DNA from: Streptomyces sp. HmicA12
Lineage (GTDB): Bacteria > Actinomycetota > Actinomycetes > Streptomycetales > Streptomycetaceae
NCBI RefSeq assembly: GCF_000373565.1
Contig: NZ_KB891807.1
Span: 20,186-84,185, forward strand
Direction: 5' to 3'
DNA: 64,000 bases
The first letter of the stretch is position 1, and each line of letters begins with the position of its first letter. Both the position numbers and the translations under genes were made by a program. The notes under the pieces were generated by a model. The model saw only the letters and a program-made list of their open reading frames with translations. It searched no databases and had not been told where the DNA came from. This document shows, piece after piece, positions 24,294 to 33,327 of the stretch.

Positions 24294-27200
24294 TCACGGC
24301 TCCCTGACAGCGGTTTCGCGCAGGCGCCCGCCCAGTTCGAAGGCCTTCTTGAACACCTCGGGTGCCAGCATCCGGCGGATCCGCACCTCGAGCGGTGTCA
24401 CGTCCGGGTCGTCGACGATCAGCCGGCCGCGCAGGGCCGCCGCGGCACCGAGGAGCGTGGCGGCCTGCTCGGGACCTTCCGCCCGGGACGCCAACGCCTC
24501 GGCGATCACCGCGAGTTCGATTCCCTGTGCCGTGCCGTCGATCGACAGGGTGCGGGCCTGCCGGAACCAGTCGTCGGCCTCCTCCACGCGGCCCTCGGCG
24601 AGGGCGATGCGGCCCAGACCGAGGAAGACGTGCACCGTCTGGCCCACGCTGTACCAGGACCGCGCGTTCGTCTCCAGCGCCGTCTCGTAGTGCTCCCGTG
24701 CCCGGACCCGGTCACCTGCCAGACGGGCCGCGTCGCCCATGCCCCAGTGGGCACCCGCCACCTTCTCGGGCGCGCCCGCGGCCCGCGCGAGCTCGCCGGC
24801 CCGCGCGAAGTCGGCGGCAGCCTCCTCGTACCGAGCGCCGCGCAGCAGGACGGTGCCGCGTCGGCACAGCAGGTCGGCCGTCTCCTCCGGCGCCCCCAGC
24901 TCCCCAGCGTGGACGAGCGCTTCGTCGATCAGCTCCAGCGCGCGCACGCGCTCACCGCGCCAGTCCGCGAACATCCCGAGCTGGTCCAGGGAGTTGGCCA
25001 TGCCCCAACGGTCACCGGTCTCCCGGAAACCCCGCAGGGCCTGCGCGAACAGTGCTTCGGACGCGGCGGGGCGCCCCGCGAACTGCTCCTGGAAGCCGAG
25101 TCCGATGCCGAGCAGCGCCCGGCCCCACGGATCGTCCCCGACCTGGGCGCGCACCCGCTCGTCCTGCGACCGCTCAGGACCGACCGCGAGGGTCCACAGG
25201 ATGACCGTGAACGGCAGTCTCAACTGTCGGTCGATCGTGGCCAGTACGCGGTCCGCGCGCGCGAGCCGTGCCTCGTCGTCGTGCCCCGCCAAGGACATCA
25301 CGGAGTTGAGCCCGCACAGCGCGTACTCCTCCTCCAGGCCGCGCGGCGGCTCGGGACCCACCGCGTCGACCAGCTCGCGGGCCAGCGCCACCCGCTCGCC
25401 GGCCAGGCCGTGCAACCGCCAGAACCACGACAGGGCCGCCATGAGACGCAGCCCGTCATGAGGAGCCGCGTGGACGAAGTGGCGCAGGGCCGCGTCCAGA
25501 TTGCCCTGCTCGCTGGACAGGCGTGCCAACCAGGGGAGTTGGTCCTGTCCGCGCAGCAGGGGCTCGGCTTCTTCGGCGAGCCCTAGGAAGTACGCGGCGT
25601 GCGCGTCCCGCAGTCGCGCGAGGACATCGTCCGTGAGCTGCTCGGCGCAGAAGGCGCGGATCGTCTCCAGCATCCGATAGCGGCCCTCGGACGCCTCCAG
25701 GAACGACTTCTCGGCGAGTGAGGCGAGGAGGTCCTCCGGGTAGGGGATGCCGCAGACCCGCTCCACGGCGTCCAGCGTCGCGCCCCCGGCCAGGCCGCTG
25801 CTCGTGAACACCGTCAGCCGGCACGCCAGGTCCCGCTCCTCCTCGTCGAGCAGTCCCCAGCTCCATTCCACGACGGCCCGCAGAGTGCGGTGCCGCGGCG
25901 CCTTCGTGCGGTCCCCGCGGGACAGGACCCGGAACCGGTCACCGAGCCGCTCCGCCAGTTCCTCCACCGTGAGCGTGCGCAGTCGGGCCGCGGCCAGCTC
26001 GATCGCGAGGGGCAACCCGTCCAAGGCGGCGCAGATGTCGTCGATCGCGGCCACGCGCGCGTGCTCCTGCGCCGCGAACTCCGGGCGCACCGCTGCCGCC
26101 CGGTCCCGGAACAACTGGGCCGCGGGTCCCGCCGCGAGCGGTGGCACCGGGCACAGCACCTCGCCGGTGATGCCGAGCCCCTCCCGGCTCGTCGCGAGAA
26201 TCCGCAGCTCCGGGCAGGTACCGAGCAGAAGGCCCGCCACCTTGGCCGCGTCCTCGACCACGTGCTCACAGTTGTCGAGCACGAGCAGCAGTTCGCGGCC
26301 CTCCAGCGCGGCCACGAGACGGTCCGTGGCGTCCTCACCCTGTGGGCCGCGCAGCCCTTCACGCACACCGAGCGCGGTGAGGACCGTGTAGGGGATCCGC
26401 GCCCCCTCGGCGAGGGGTGCCAACTCCACGTAACAGACGTCCTCGCGCGAACGGGCCGCTTCGACGGCGAGCCGGGTCTTGCCGGCACCGCCCGGCCCGG
26501 TCAGCGTCACCAGCCGTGCCCCGGCGAGGAGCTCGTCGATCCTGCCCAGCTCGTCGGCCCGCCCCACGAACCGGGTCAGCTGCGCGGGCACCCCGCGCTG
26601 CCGCTCGGGCCGCTGCCCCTGCAGCAGCTCCAGGTGCAGTGCCGACAGTTCCGCGGACGGGTCGGCGCCCAGCTCGTCGGCCAGCGTGCGCCGTGCCTCC
26701 TCGTAGACCTGCAGTGCCTCCGCGGAGCGGCCCGCCCTGTGCAGCGTGCGCATCAACAGGCCGTACAGACGCTCGCTGAGCGGATGCCGCGCCAGCAGCT
26801 CCCGCACCTCGGCGACCAGGTCGGCGCCTTCGCCCAGTGTGAGGTCCGCCTCGATCCGGTCCTGCACGGCGCCGAGCCGCACCTCGTCCAGGCGCGGCAG
26901 GTCGGCGGGGGCCGGGCCGCGCCACAGGTCCAGGCCCTCGCGCAGCAGAGCCGCCGCACGTGCGGGGTCCCCCGTGGTCAGCGCCTGCCTGCCCTCACGC
27001 GCGAGGCGCTCGAAGCGGTGCAGGTCCACCGAGTCCGGGTCCACGACCAGGCGGTATCCGGCGGGACCCGCCTCGATCTCCAGGGCCAGGCGCTTGCGCA
27101 GCCGTGACATCTGAGACTGCAGCGCGTTCGTCGCCCCGGCCGGTGGATCCTCGCCGTACAGGCCGTCGATCAGGCGCTCCGCCGAGACGGTCCGGCCCGC

Positions 27201-27308
27201 GTCCAGGAGCAGCAGGGTCAGCAGGGCGCGCGGCCGTGGCCCCCCGGGGTCCAGGGGGCTGTCGTCAGGGGCCCGCACGTCGAGAGGGCCGAGGATGCCG
27301 AACCGCAT
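24294..27308 (-). CDS. AfsR-like BTAD/NB-ARC/TPR transcriptional regulator
   Basis: Large SARP-type regulator of 1004 residues. Order of domains: OmpR-like winged helix (about 1-90, LGPLDVRA through LQSQMSRLRKRL), BTAD bacterial transcriptional activation domain (about 95-235), NB-ARC ATPase with P-loop GPGGAGKT (271-278) and Walker B LLLVLDN (about 340-346), then a helical winged region and TPR-like C-terminus to the end. Such STAND ATPases use ATP-driven assembly to activate transcription near direct repeats. It lies 124 bp upstream of the FAD monooxygenase on the same strand. Its likely target is the GGTMAGC array in that gap; the activating signal is unknown. Confidence 0.93.
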   Translation of the reverse strand: MRFGILGPLDVRAPDDSPLDPGGPRPRALLTLLLLDAGRTVSAERLIDGLYGEDPPAGATNALQSQMSRLRKRLALEIEAGPAGYRLVVDPDSVDLHRFERLAREGRQALTTGDPARAAALLREGLDLWRGPAPADLPRLDEVRLGAVQDRIEADLTLGEGADLVAEVRELLARHPLSERLYGLLMRTLHRAGRSAEALQVYEEARRTLADELGADPSAELSALHLELLQGQRPERQRGVPAQLTRFVGRADELGRIDELLAGARLVTLTGPGGAGKTRLAVEAARSREDVCYVELAPLAEGARIPYTVLTALGVREGLRGPQGEDATDRLVAALEGRELLLVLDNCEHVVEDAAKVAGLLLGTCPELRILATSREGLGITGEVLCPVPPLAAGPAAQLFRDRAAAVRPEFAAQEHARVAAIDDICAALDGLPLAIELAAARLRTLTVEELAERLGDRFRVLSRGDRTKAPRHRTLRAVVEWSWGLLDEEERDLACRLTVFTSSGLAGGATLDAVERVCGIPYPEDLLASLAEKSFLEASEGRYRMLETIRAFCAEQLTDDVLARLRDAHAAYFLGLAEEAEPLLRGQDQLPWLARLSSEQGNLDAALRHFVHAAPHDGLRLMAALSWFWRLHGLAGERVALARELVDAVGPEPPRGLEEEYALCGLNSVMSLAGHDDEARLARADRVLATIDRQLRLPFTVILWTLAVGPERSQDERVRAQVGDDPWGRALLGIGLGFQEQFAGRPAASEALFAQALRGFRETGDRWGMANSLDQLGMFADWRGERVRALELIDEALVHAGELGAPEETADLLCRRGTVLLRGARYEEAAADFARAGELARAAGAPEKVAGAHWGMGDAARLAGDRVRAREHYETALETNARSWYSVGQTVHVFLGLGRIALAEGRVEEADDWFRQARTLSIDGTAQGIELAVIAEALASRAEGPEQAATLLGAAAALRGRLIVDDPDVTPLEVRIRRMLAPEVFKKAFELGGRLRETAVREP

Positions 27309-27403
27309 GCGCAGAGTCTGGCAGCAGCCACTGACAGTCGTGAGTCGGTCCGTGGATCTTGCACGGGACCGCGCATCCCGAGCGAGGAGGCATCCCGACC
27401 GGG

Positions 27404-27442
27404 AAAACGAAGAAGCCGGTCCCCGAGGGGACCGGCTTCTTC
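27404..27442 (-). terminator. Terminator of rpmB
   Basis: Perfect 16-bp stem, GAAGAAGCCGGTCCCC at 27409-27424 pairing with 27427-27442 around a GA loop. On the minus strand it is followed by cgTTTTCCC, so it ends rpmB 36 bases after its stop; it also insulates the regulator promoter. Confidence 0.85.
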
Positions 27443-27477
27443 AAGCAACCAGCGAGGTGGCCGCGCTACGCGTTACG

Positions 27478-27663
27478 TCAGCGCGAGACCTTGCCGGCCT
27501 TGATGCACGAGGTGCAGACGTTGAGCCGCTTCGGCGTCCGACCGACCACGGCACGCACACGCTGGATGTTGGGGTTCCAGCGACGAGACGTACGGCGGTG
27601 CGAGTGCGAAATGTTGTTGCCGAAGCCCGGCCCCTTGCCGCAGACGTCGCAGTTGGCAGCCAC
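27478..27663 (-). CDS. rpmB: 50S ribosomal protein bL28
   Basis: bL28 of 61 residues, a large-subunit ribosomal protein. It is the zinc-containing (C+) form: CDVCGKGPGFGNN near the N-terminus and NVCTSCIKAGKV near the C-terminus supply two CxxC pairs. GTG start at 27661-27663 with GGAG seven bases upstream. The gene is monocistronic between an intrinsic terminator and a minus-strand promoter candidate. Confidence 0.97.
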   Translation of the reverse strand: MAANCDVCGKGPGFGNNISHSHRRTSRRWNPNIQRVRAVVGRTPKRLNVCTSCIKAGKVSR

Positions 27664-27699
27664 GGGTCACTCCAAAGACTTCAGATGCACTTACGGTTA

Positions 27700-27717
27700 A
27701 TCCCGGCATGCCGGGAT
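27700..27717. promoter_or_regulatory. 18-bp perfect palindrome in the rpmB leader
   Basis: ATCCCGGCATGCCGGGAT is a perfect palindrome about 37 bases upstream of the rpmB start and inside the predicted leader. It may be an operator or an RNA hairpin; it does not resemble the AT-rich Zur consensus. Confidence 0.45.
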
Positions 27718-27784
27718 CGAGATCGAAAGGGATCTGAGTGGCGGTGCCAGGGGGATGGCCCGATGGATATCGGGCAACCGGAGC

Positions 27785-27814
27785 AGCATACAACGGCTGC
27801 TTCGGTACAACGAA
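27785..27814 (-). promoter_or_regulatory. Candidate rpmB promoter
   Basis: On the minus strand TTCGTT (27814-27809) and TATGCT (27790-27785) are separated by 18 bases, about 120 bases upstream of the rpmB start. Confidence 0.4.
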
Positions 27815-27941
27815 ACTACCATGGTTGGCCGGACCGCTGTCCCGGGCCCTTGGTCCCGGGCCTCCGACCAGGCCCTCTTCCCGGACGGCGCTGAGGCGGG
27901 GTCTACTCTGCGTGCCAGTCCGCTGCTCAAAGGAGGCGCAG

Positions 27942-29618
27942 GTGCCGCAGGTGCGACACGTAGACGTGGCCGCGGTGCGCGCCTGGTGCTCACTCGCCCT
28001 GGAGGCGCTCGGCCGGGAGCGCGCGGAGATCGACGCGATCAACGTGTATCCCGTGGCGGACGGGGACACCGGCACCAACCTGTACCTGACGGTGGAGTCC
28101 GCCCATCAGGCCGTCGAGGCCGTCTTCGCCGGGCTCGAGCCCGCCGTGCCCGCGCTGCCCGATGTGATGCGCGCCATGGCGCACGGAGCCCTCATCGGCG
28201 CCCGCGGGAACTCGGGGACGATCCTCGCCCAGCTCCTCCGAGGCATGGCCCAGGTGCTCGCCGACGGGCACGCCAGTGACGCGGATCACGACGGTTTCGT
28301 CGACGCGCAGTCGCTGCGGCTCGCCCTGAGCAGGGCCGCCGAGTCCGCACGTGAGGCGGTCGCCCACCCCGTCGAGGGCACTGTCCTCACGGTCGCGACG
28401 GCGGCCGCGGACGCCGCATCCGGAGTCGACGGCGACTGCGGGTCCGTGGCGCGGGCCGCCTATGAAGGAGCGTGCGCGGCGCTCGACGCGACACCGGGGC
28501 AGCTCGCGGTCCTCGGCAGCGCCGGGGTCGTGGACGCCGGCGGGCGAGGTCTCGTCGCCGTTCTGGGCGCGCTGAGCCAAGCCGTCTCCGGGGACGCCGT
28601 GCCCGTACGCCGGGAGTCGGCAGGCGGGCACGCACGCGTGGACGCCGTTTCCGCCGACGCGGCTCTGGGATGCCCCGATGAGCACGGGGCCGCGGGGCCC
28701 GCCTTCGAAGTCATCTATCTCCTGGAAGCCGACGACGCGGCCGTGGCCCGGCTGCGGACCCGGCTCGATGCCCTGGGCGACTCCCTGGTCGTCGTCGGCG
28801 GCGACGGGCTGTGGAACGTCCACGTGCACGTCGACGACGCGGGCGCGGCCGTGGAGGCGGGCGTCGAGGCCGGGCGGCCGTACCGCATCCGCATCACGCA
28901 CTTCGGGCTCGGTGACGTACATGCCGGCCGCGCCTTCGCGCCGCCCCGTGAGCGCGCGCAGCGAGCCGTGGTGGCGGTCGTGCCGGGTGACGGGCTCGCG
29001 GGCCTGTACGCGGAGGCGGGGGCGACGACCGTGCCCGACCGGCCCGGTGAGCCGCCCGCCAGCGGCGAGCTCGTCGACGCGATCAGGCGCGCGCACGCAC
29101 GCGAGGTGGTGCTGTTGCCGAACGACGCCGAACTGCGGCACACCGCGGCCGCCGCGGCCGAGCAGGCCCGTTCCGAGGGCGTACGGGTCGCGCTGATCCC
29201 CACCCGGTCAGCGGTCCAGGGCCTCGCCGCGCTCGCCGTGCACGAGCCCGACCGGCGCTTCGACGAGGACGTCGTCGCGATGACCTCGGCCGCTGGCGCC
29301 ACCCGCTACGCCGAACTGGCCGTCGCCGAGCGGCAGTCGTGGACCATGGCCGGCATCTGCCAGGCCGGTGACGTCCTCGGACTCATCGACGGCGACGTGG
29401 CCGTCATCGGCAGCGCGGTTCCGACGACCGCCCGTACGGTGCTCGACCGGATGCTCGCGGCGGGCGGGGAACTCGTCACGCTCGTCCTCGGCGACGACGT
29501 GCCCGACGAGCTCGCGGACGGGCTCGAGCGGCACGTCCGCGAGGCTCATCTGGCCGTGGACACCGTGGTGTACCGGGGTGGGCGGCAGTCGGCGTTGTTG
29601 CTGATCGGGGTCGAGTAG
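27942..29618 (+). CDS. DAK2/FakA-like kinase domain protein
   Basis: 558-residue protein with an N-terminal DhaL-type nucleotide-binding domain (NVYPVADGDTGTNLYLTVES with the Mg-binding Asp residues, and ALIGARGNSGTILAQLLRG) and a C-terminal region resembling the FakA/DegV-associated part (PNDAELRHTAAAAAEQA, AGICQAGDVLGLIDGDVAVIG). In Firmicutes FakA phosphorylates fatty acids bound to a DegV-type FakB carrier; no FakB gene is in this window, so the acceptor here is inferred only. The GTG at 27942 has AGGAGG about seven bases upstream. It sits upstream of recG in the same direction. Confidence 0.88.
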   Translation: MPQVRHVDVAAVRAWCSLALEALGRERAEIDAINVYPVADGDTGTNLYLTVESAHQAVEAVFAGLEPAVPALPDVMRAMAHGALIGARGNSGTILAQLLRGMAQVLADGHASDADHDGFVDAQSLRLALSRAAESAREAVAHPVEGTVLTVATAAADAASGVDGDCGSVARAAYEGACAALDATPGQLAVLGSAGVVDAGGRGLVAVLGALSQAVSGDAVPVRRESAGGHARVDAVSADAALGCPDEHGAAGPAFEVIYLLEADDAAVARLRTRLDALGDSLVVVGGDGLWNVHVHVDDAGAAVEAGVEAGRPYRIRITHFGLGDVHAGRAFAPPRERAQRAVVAVVPGDGLAGLYAEAGATTVPDRPGEPPASGELVDAIRRAHAREVVLLPNDAELRHTAAAAAEQARSEGVRVALIPTRSAVQGLAALAVHEPDRRFDEDVVAMTSAAGATRYAELAVAERQSWTMAGICQAGDVLGLIDGDVAVIGSAVPTTARTVLDRMLAAGGELVTLVLGDDVPDELADGLERHVREAHLAVDTVVYRGGRQSALLLIGVE

Positions 29619-29751
29619 GCGGCAGAGCGGAGGGGCCTGGGCTCAGCAGGGCGGGCCAGGGCTGTGACGCCGCGACTGACCAGCGGTTTTCAGGGCATCC
29701 GACCTGCGGTTTCCGGGGACCTGCTCAGGATTGTCAGTGGGGTGGTGTGCA

Positions 29752-31950
29752 ATGGATCTCGTGCCCGCGCTCGAAGAACCGCTGAAGAAAGTGCTCGGTC
29801 CCCCCACCGCGAAGGTGATGGCCGAGCACCTGGACCTGCACACCGTCGGTGACCTGCTCCACCACTATCCGCGCAGATACGCGGAGCGGGGCGAGCTCAC
29901 GCGCCTCGCGGAGCTGCCGCTGGACGAGCACGTCACGGTCGTCGCCCAGGTGGCGACCGCCCGCGTGCTGAAGTTCAACAACGGCAGGGGGCAGCGCCTC
30001 GAAGTCACCATCACCGACGGCAGCGGCCAGATCCAGCTCGTCTTCTTCGGCAAGGGCATCCACAAGCCGCACAAGGACCTGCTGCCGGGCACGCGTGCGA
30101 TGTTCGCCGGCAAGGTCTCGGTGTTCAACCGGAAGATGCAACTGGCTCACCCCGCCTATCAGTTGCTGCACGCCGACTCCACCGAGGACGCCGCCGCGGC
30201 CGTCGGCGCCTGGGCCGGAGCGCTCCTGCCGATCTACCCGGCCACCGCCAAGCTGGAGTCCTGGAAGATCTCCACCTCCGTCGACGTGGTGCTGCCCAGT
30301 GCCCAGGAGGCCGTCGACCCGCTGCCCGAGTCGCTGCGCGAGGGGCGCGGCCTGGTCCCGCTCCCCGAGGCGCTGCTCAAGATCCACCGGCCGCACACGA
30401 AGGCGGACATCGAGGACGCCCGGGCCCGCCTGAAGTGGGACGAGGCGTTCGTCCTCCAAGTCGCCCTCGCCAGGCGCCGGTTCGCGGACACCCAGCTGAC
30501 CGCCGTCGCGCGCGTGCCGAAGCCCGACGGCATTCTCACGGCCTTCGACGCGAAGCTGCCGTTCACCCTCACCGACGGCCAGCAGAAGGTCTCCAAGGAG
30601 ATCTTCGACGACCTGGCCACCGAGCATCCGATGCACCGGCTGCTCCAGGGCGAGGTCGGTTCCGGCAAGACGATGGTCGCTCTGCGCGCCATGCTCGCCG
30701 TCGTCGACGCGGGCGGTCAGGCCGCCATGCTCGCGCCCACCGAGGTCCTCGCCCAGCAGCACCACCGCTCGATCACCGAGATGATGGGCGAGCTGGCCGA
30801 GGGCGGCATGCTCGGCGGCTCCGAGCACTCCACCAAGGTGGTGCTGCTCACCGGCTCCATGGGCACCGCCGCGCGCAAGAAGGCACTGCTCGACCTCGTC
30901 ACCGGGGAGGCCGGCCTCGTCATCGGCACGCACGCGCTGATCGAGGACAAGGTGCAGTTCCACGACCTGGGCCTGGTCGTCGTCGATGAGCAGCACCGGT
31001 TCGGTGTCGAGCAGCGCGACGCCCTGCGCTCCAAGGGCAAGCAGCCTCCGCACCTGCTGGTCATGACCGCGACGCCGATCCCGCGCACGGTCGCCATGAC
31101 GGTCTTCGGCGACCTGGAGACATCGGTGCTCGACCAGCTTCCGGCCGGTCGCTCGCCGATCGCCAGCCATGTCGTGCCCGCCGCCGACAAACCCCACTTC
31201 CTGGCCCGCGCCTGGGAGCGCGTAAGAGAAGAGGTGGGCAATGGCCATCAGGCGTACGTCGTCTGCCCGCGCATCGGTGACGACGAGGACGAGAAACCCA
31301 AGAAGAAGAAGTCCGCGGAGGACGAGGCCGAGAAGCGTCCGCCGCTCGCCGTCCTGGACATCGCGGAGGAGCTGGCGCGCGGGCCGCTCCAGGGTCTCAA
31401 GGTCGAAATCCTGCACGGGCGGATGCATCCGGACGACAAGGACGCGGTGATGCGGCGCTTCGCCGCGGGCGAGACCGATGTCCTGGTCGCGACGACCGTC
31501 ATCGAGGTCGGGGTGAACGTGCCGAACGCCACAGCGATGGTGATCATGGACGCCGACCGGTTCGGCGTCTCCCAGCTCCACCAGCTGCGCGGCCGCGTCG
31601 GTCGTGGCTCGGCGGCGGGGCTGTGCCTCCTGGTGAGCGAGATGCCCGAGGCGAGCCCCGCGCGTGCCCGGCTCGGCGCCGTCGCCTCCACGCTCGACGG
31701 GTTCGAGCTGTCCCGGATCGACCTGGAGCAGCGTAGGGAGGGCGATGTCCTGGGGCAGGCGCAGTCCGGAGTGCGGTCGTCGCTGCGGATGCTCACCGTC
31801 ATCGAGGACGAGGAGATCATCGCCGAGGCGCGGGAGGAGGCGACCAGGGTGGTCGCCGCCGATCCGGAGCTCGAGCGGTTGCCGGGGTTGCGCACGGCCC
31901 TGGACGCGCTGCTGGACGCGGAGCGGGAGCAGTACCTCGACAAGGGGTGA
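29752..31950 (+). CDS. recG: ATP-dependent DNA helicase RecG
   Basis: Superfamily 2 helicase of 732 residues that remodels stalled forks and Holliday junctions. An N-terminal wedge/OB domain is followed by the helicase core: Walker A GEVGSGKT (about residue 301), Walker B variant DEQH (about 411), TATPIP (motif III), and motif VI QLRGRVGRG. The ATG at 29752 is preferred over the GTG seven codons earlier because GGGGTGG lies six bases before it and homologues start MDxV. rsmD follows after a 183-bp gap. Confidence 0.97.
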   Translation: MDLVPALEEPLKKVLGPPTAKVMAEHLDLHTVGDLLHHYPRRYAERGELTRLAELPLDEHVTVVAQVATARVLKFNNGRGQRLEVTITDGSGQIQLVFFGKGIHKPHKDLLPGTRAMFAGKVSVFNRKMQLAHPAYQLLHADSTEDAAAAVGAWAGALLPIYPATAKLESWKISTSVDVVLPSAQEAVDPLPESLREGRGLVPLPEALLKIHRPHTKADIEDARARLKWDEAFVLQVALARRRFADTQLTAVARVPKPDGILTAFDAKLPFTLTDGQQKVSKEIFDDLATEHPMHRLLQGEVGSGKTMVALRAMLAVVDAGGQAAMLAPTEVLAQQHHRSITEMMGELAEGGMLGGSEHSTKVVLLTGSMGTAARKKALLDLVTGEAGLVIGTHALIEDKVQFHDLGLVVVDEQHRFGVEQRDALRSKGKQPPHLLVMTATPIPRTVAMTVFGDLETSVLDQLPAGRSPIASHVVPAADKPHFLARAWERVREEVGNGHQAYVVCPRIGDDEDEKPKKKKSAEDEAEKRPPLAVLDIAEELARGPLQGLKVEILHGRMHPDDKDAVMRRFAAGETDVLVATTVIEVGVNVPNATAMVIMDADRFGVSQLHQLRGRVGRGSAAGLCLLVSEMPEASPARARLGAVASTLDGFELSRIDLEQRREGDVLGQAQSGVRSSLRMLTVIEDEEIIAEAREEATRVVAADPELERLPGLRTALDALLDAEREQYLDKG

Positions 31951-32133
31951 CCCCTCGTCGACCGCTCGCCCCGCGCCGGGGTGCCGCCTTGCCACCCTGC
32001 CGCCCCGGCGGCGGATTGCCCGAGGCCCTGAAGGCTGGGGCGGAGCCGCCCGACAAGCGCCCCGCGCCGCCGCCCTGAGAGACTGGCCCCGACCGATCAG
32101 CACCACGACGACGGACAAGGACCGGGAACCGAG

Positions 32134-32730
32134 ATGACCCGCGTGATCGCCGGGCGCGCCGGCGGACGCCGCCTGGCCGTGCCGCCGGGCAATGGCACCC
32201 GCCCCACCTCCGACCGGGCGCGCGAGGGCCTCTTCTCCACCTGGCAGGCCCTGCTCGGCACCCTGGACGGCACCCGAGTCGCCGACCTCTACGCGGGCTC
32301 GGGAGCCGTCGGCCTCGAGGCGCTCTCCCGCGGCTCGGCGCACGCTCTGCTCGTCGAGGCCGACGCCCGGGCCGCCCGCACGATCCGCGAGAACATCAAG
32401 GCCGTCGGCCTGCCGGGAGCAGAGGCACGTACCGGAAAAGCGGAACAAATCATCGCGGGCCCGCCTCCGGCCACCCCCTATGACCTGGTCTTTCTCGACC
32501 CCCCGTACGCGGTCTCGGACGACGATCTTCAGGAGATTCTGCTCACACTCCGTACCGAGGGCTGGCTCGCGGACGACGCGCTCGTCACCGTTGAACGCAG
32601 CACCAGAGGCGGCGAGTTCCACTGGCCGGACGGGTTCGAGGGACTGAGGTCCCGGCGCTACGGCGAGGGCACGTTTTGGTACGGTCGCGCCGCCTTGAAC
32701 ACCACCCTCACGTGCGACGACGCACGATGA
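32134..32730 (+). CDS. rsmD: 16S rRNA (guanine(966)-N(2))-methyltransferase
   Basis: RsmD of 198 residues, methylating G966 of 16S rRNA in the assembled 30S subunit. It begins MTRVIAGRAGGRRLAVPPG, typical of the family; the SAM-binding motif is ADLYAGSGAVGLEALSRG and the catalytic motif is FLDPPY. The coaD gene follows directly: its longer ATG start would overlap this stop in ATGA form, and its preferred GTG start is 27 bases downstream. Confidence 0.95.
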   Translation: MTRVIAGRAGGRRLAVPPGNGTRPTSDRAREGLFSTWQALLGTLDGTRVADLYAGSGAVGLEALSRGSAHALLVEADARAARTIRENIKAVGLPGAEARTGKAEQIIAGPPPATPYDLVFLDPPYAVSDDDLQEILLTLRTEGWLADDALVTVERSTRGGEFHWPDGFEGLRSRRYGEGTFWYGRAALNTTLTCDDAR

Positions 32731-32756
32731 CCGGACCGGAGAGCGAGGGACTTCCC

Positions 32757-33236
32757 GTGCGCCGCGCAGTCTGTCCGGGGTCGTTCGACCCCATCACCAA
32801 CGGACACCTCGACATCATCGCCCGAGCCTCCAAGCTGTACGACGTCGTGCACGTCGCGGTGATGATCAACCAGTCCAAGCAAGGACTGTTCACCGTCGAC
32901 GAGCGGATCGAGCTGATCCGCGAAGTCACCGCCGAATTCGGCAACGTGGAGGTGGAGTCGTTCCACGGCCTCCTCGTCGACTTCTGCAAGCAGCGCGACA
33001 TCCCCGCGATCGTGAAGGGCCTGCGCGCCGTCAGCGACTTCGACTACGAGCTGCAGATGGCCCAGATGAACAACGGCCTCTCGGGTGTGGAGACCCTCTT
33101 CGTCCCCACCAACCCCACCTACAGCTTCCTGTCCTCCTCGCTCGTCAAGGAGGTCGCGGCCTGGGGCGGTGACGTGTCGCACCTGGTCCCGCCGCTGGTG
33201 CACGAGGCGTTGACCGAGCGCCTGCCCAAGAAGTGA
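32757..33236 (+). CDS. coaD: Phosphopantetheine adenylyltransferase
   Basis: CoaD of 159 residues, transferring AMP from ATP to 4'-phosphopantetheine in CoA synthesis. Nucleotidyltransferase signature PGSFDPITNGHLDIIARA at the N-terminus, IVKGLRAVSDFDYELQMA in the middle, and SSSLVKEVAAWGG at the C-terminus. The GTG at 32757 (GAGGG seven bases upstream) gives the family's normal length. An ATG at 32727 overlapping the rsmD stop would add ten residues. It probably forms one transcript with rsmD. Confidence 0.96.
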   Translation: MRRAVCPGSFDPITNGHLDIIARASKLYDVVHVAVMINQSKQGLFTVDERIELIREVTAEFGNVEVESFHGLLVDFCKQRDIPAIVKGLRAVSDFDYELQMAQMNNGLSGVETLFVPTNPTYSFLSSSLVKEVAAWGGDVSHLVPPLVHEALTERLPKK

Positions 33237-33327
33237 CACCCACCCACCAGTTGGGCATACAGTCGTCCCGTCCGTCTCCAAACCCCCTGTCATCCCGGTG
33301 ACAAGACGAGAGAGTGGCGAGCACACG

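Noticed and set aside
24288..25586. Plus-strand frame antisense to the AfsR-like regulator
   Set aside because: Pro/Arg/Gln-rich shadow; the minus strand encodes a full STAND regulator.
22715..27308. Insertion sequence or integrated element carrying the regulator cassette
   Set aside because: No transposase, integrase, terminal inverted repeats or target duplications were seen; the cassette is called accessory only by context.
29734..32622. Long minus-strand frame antisense to recG and rsmD
   Set aside because: Typical GC-shadow translation with no domains; recG and rsmD on the plus strand have full motifs.
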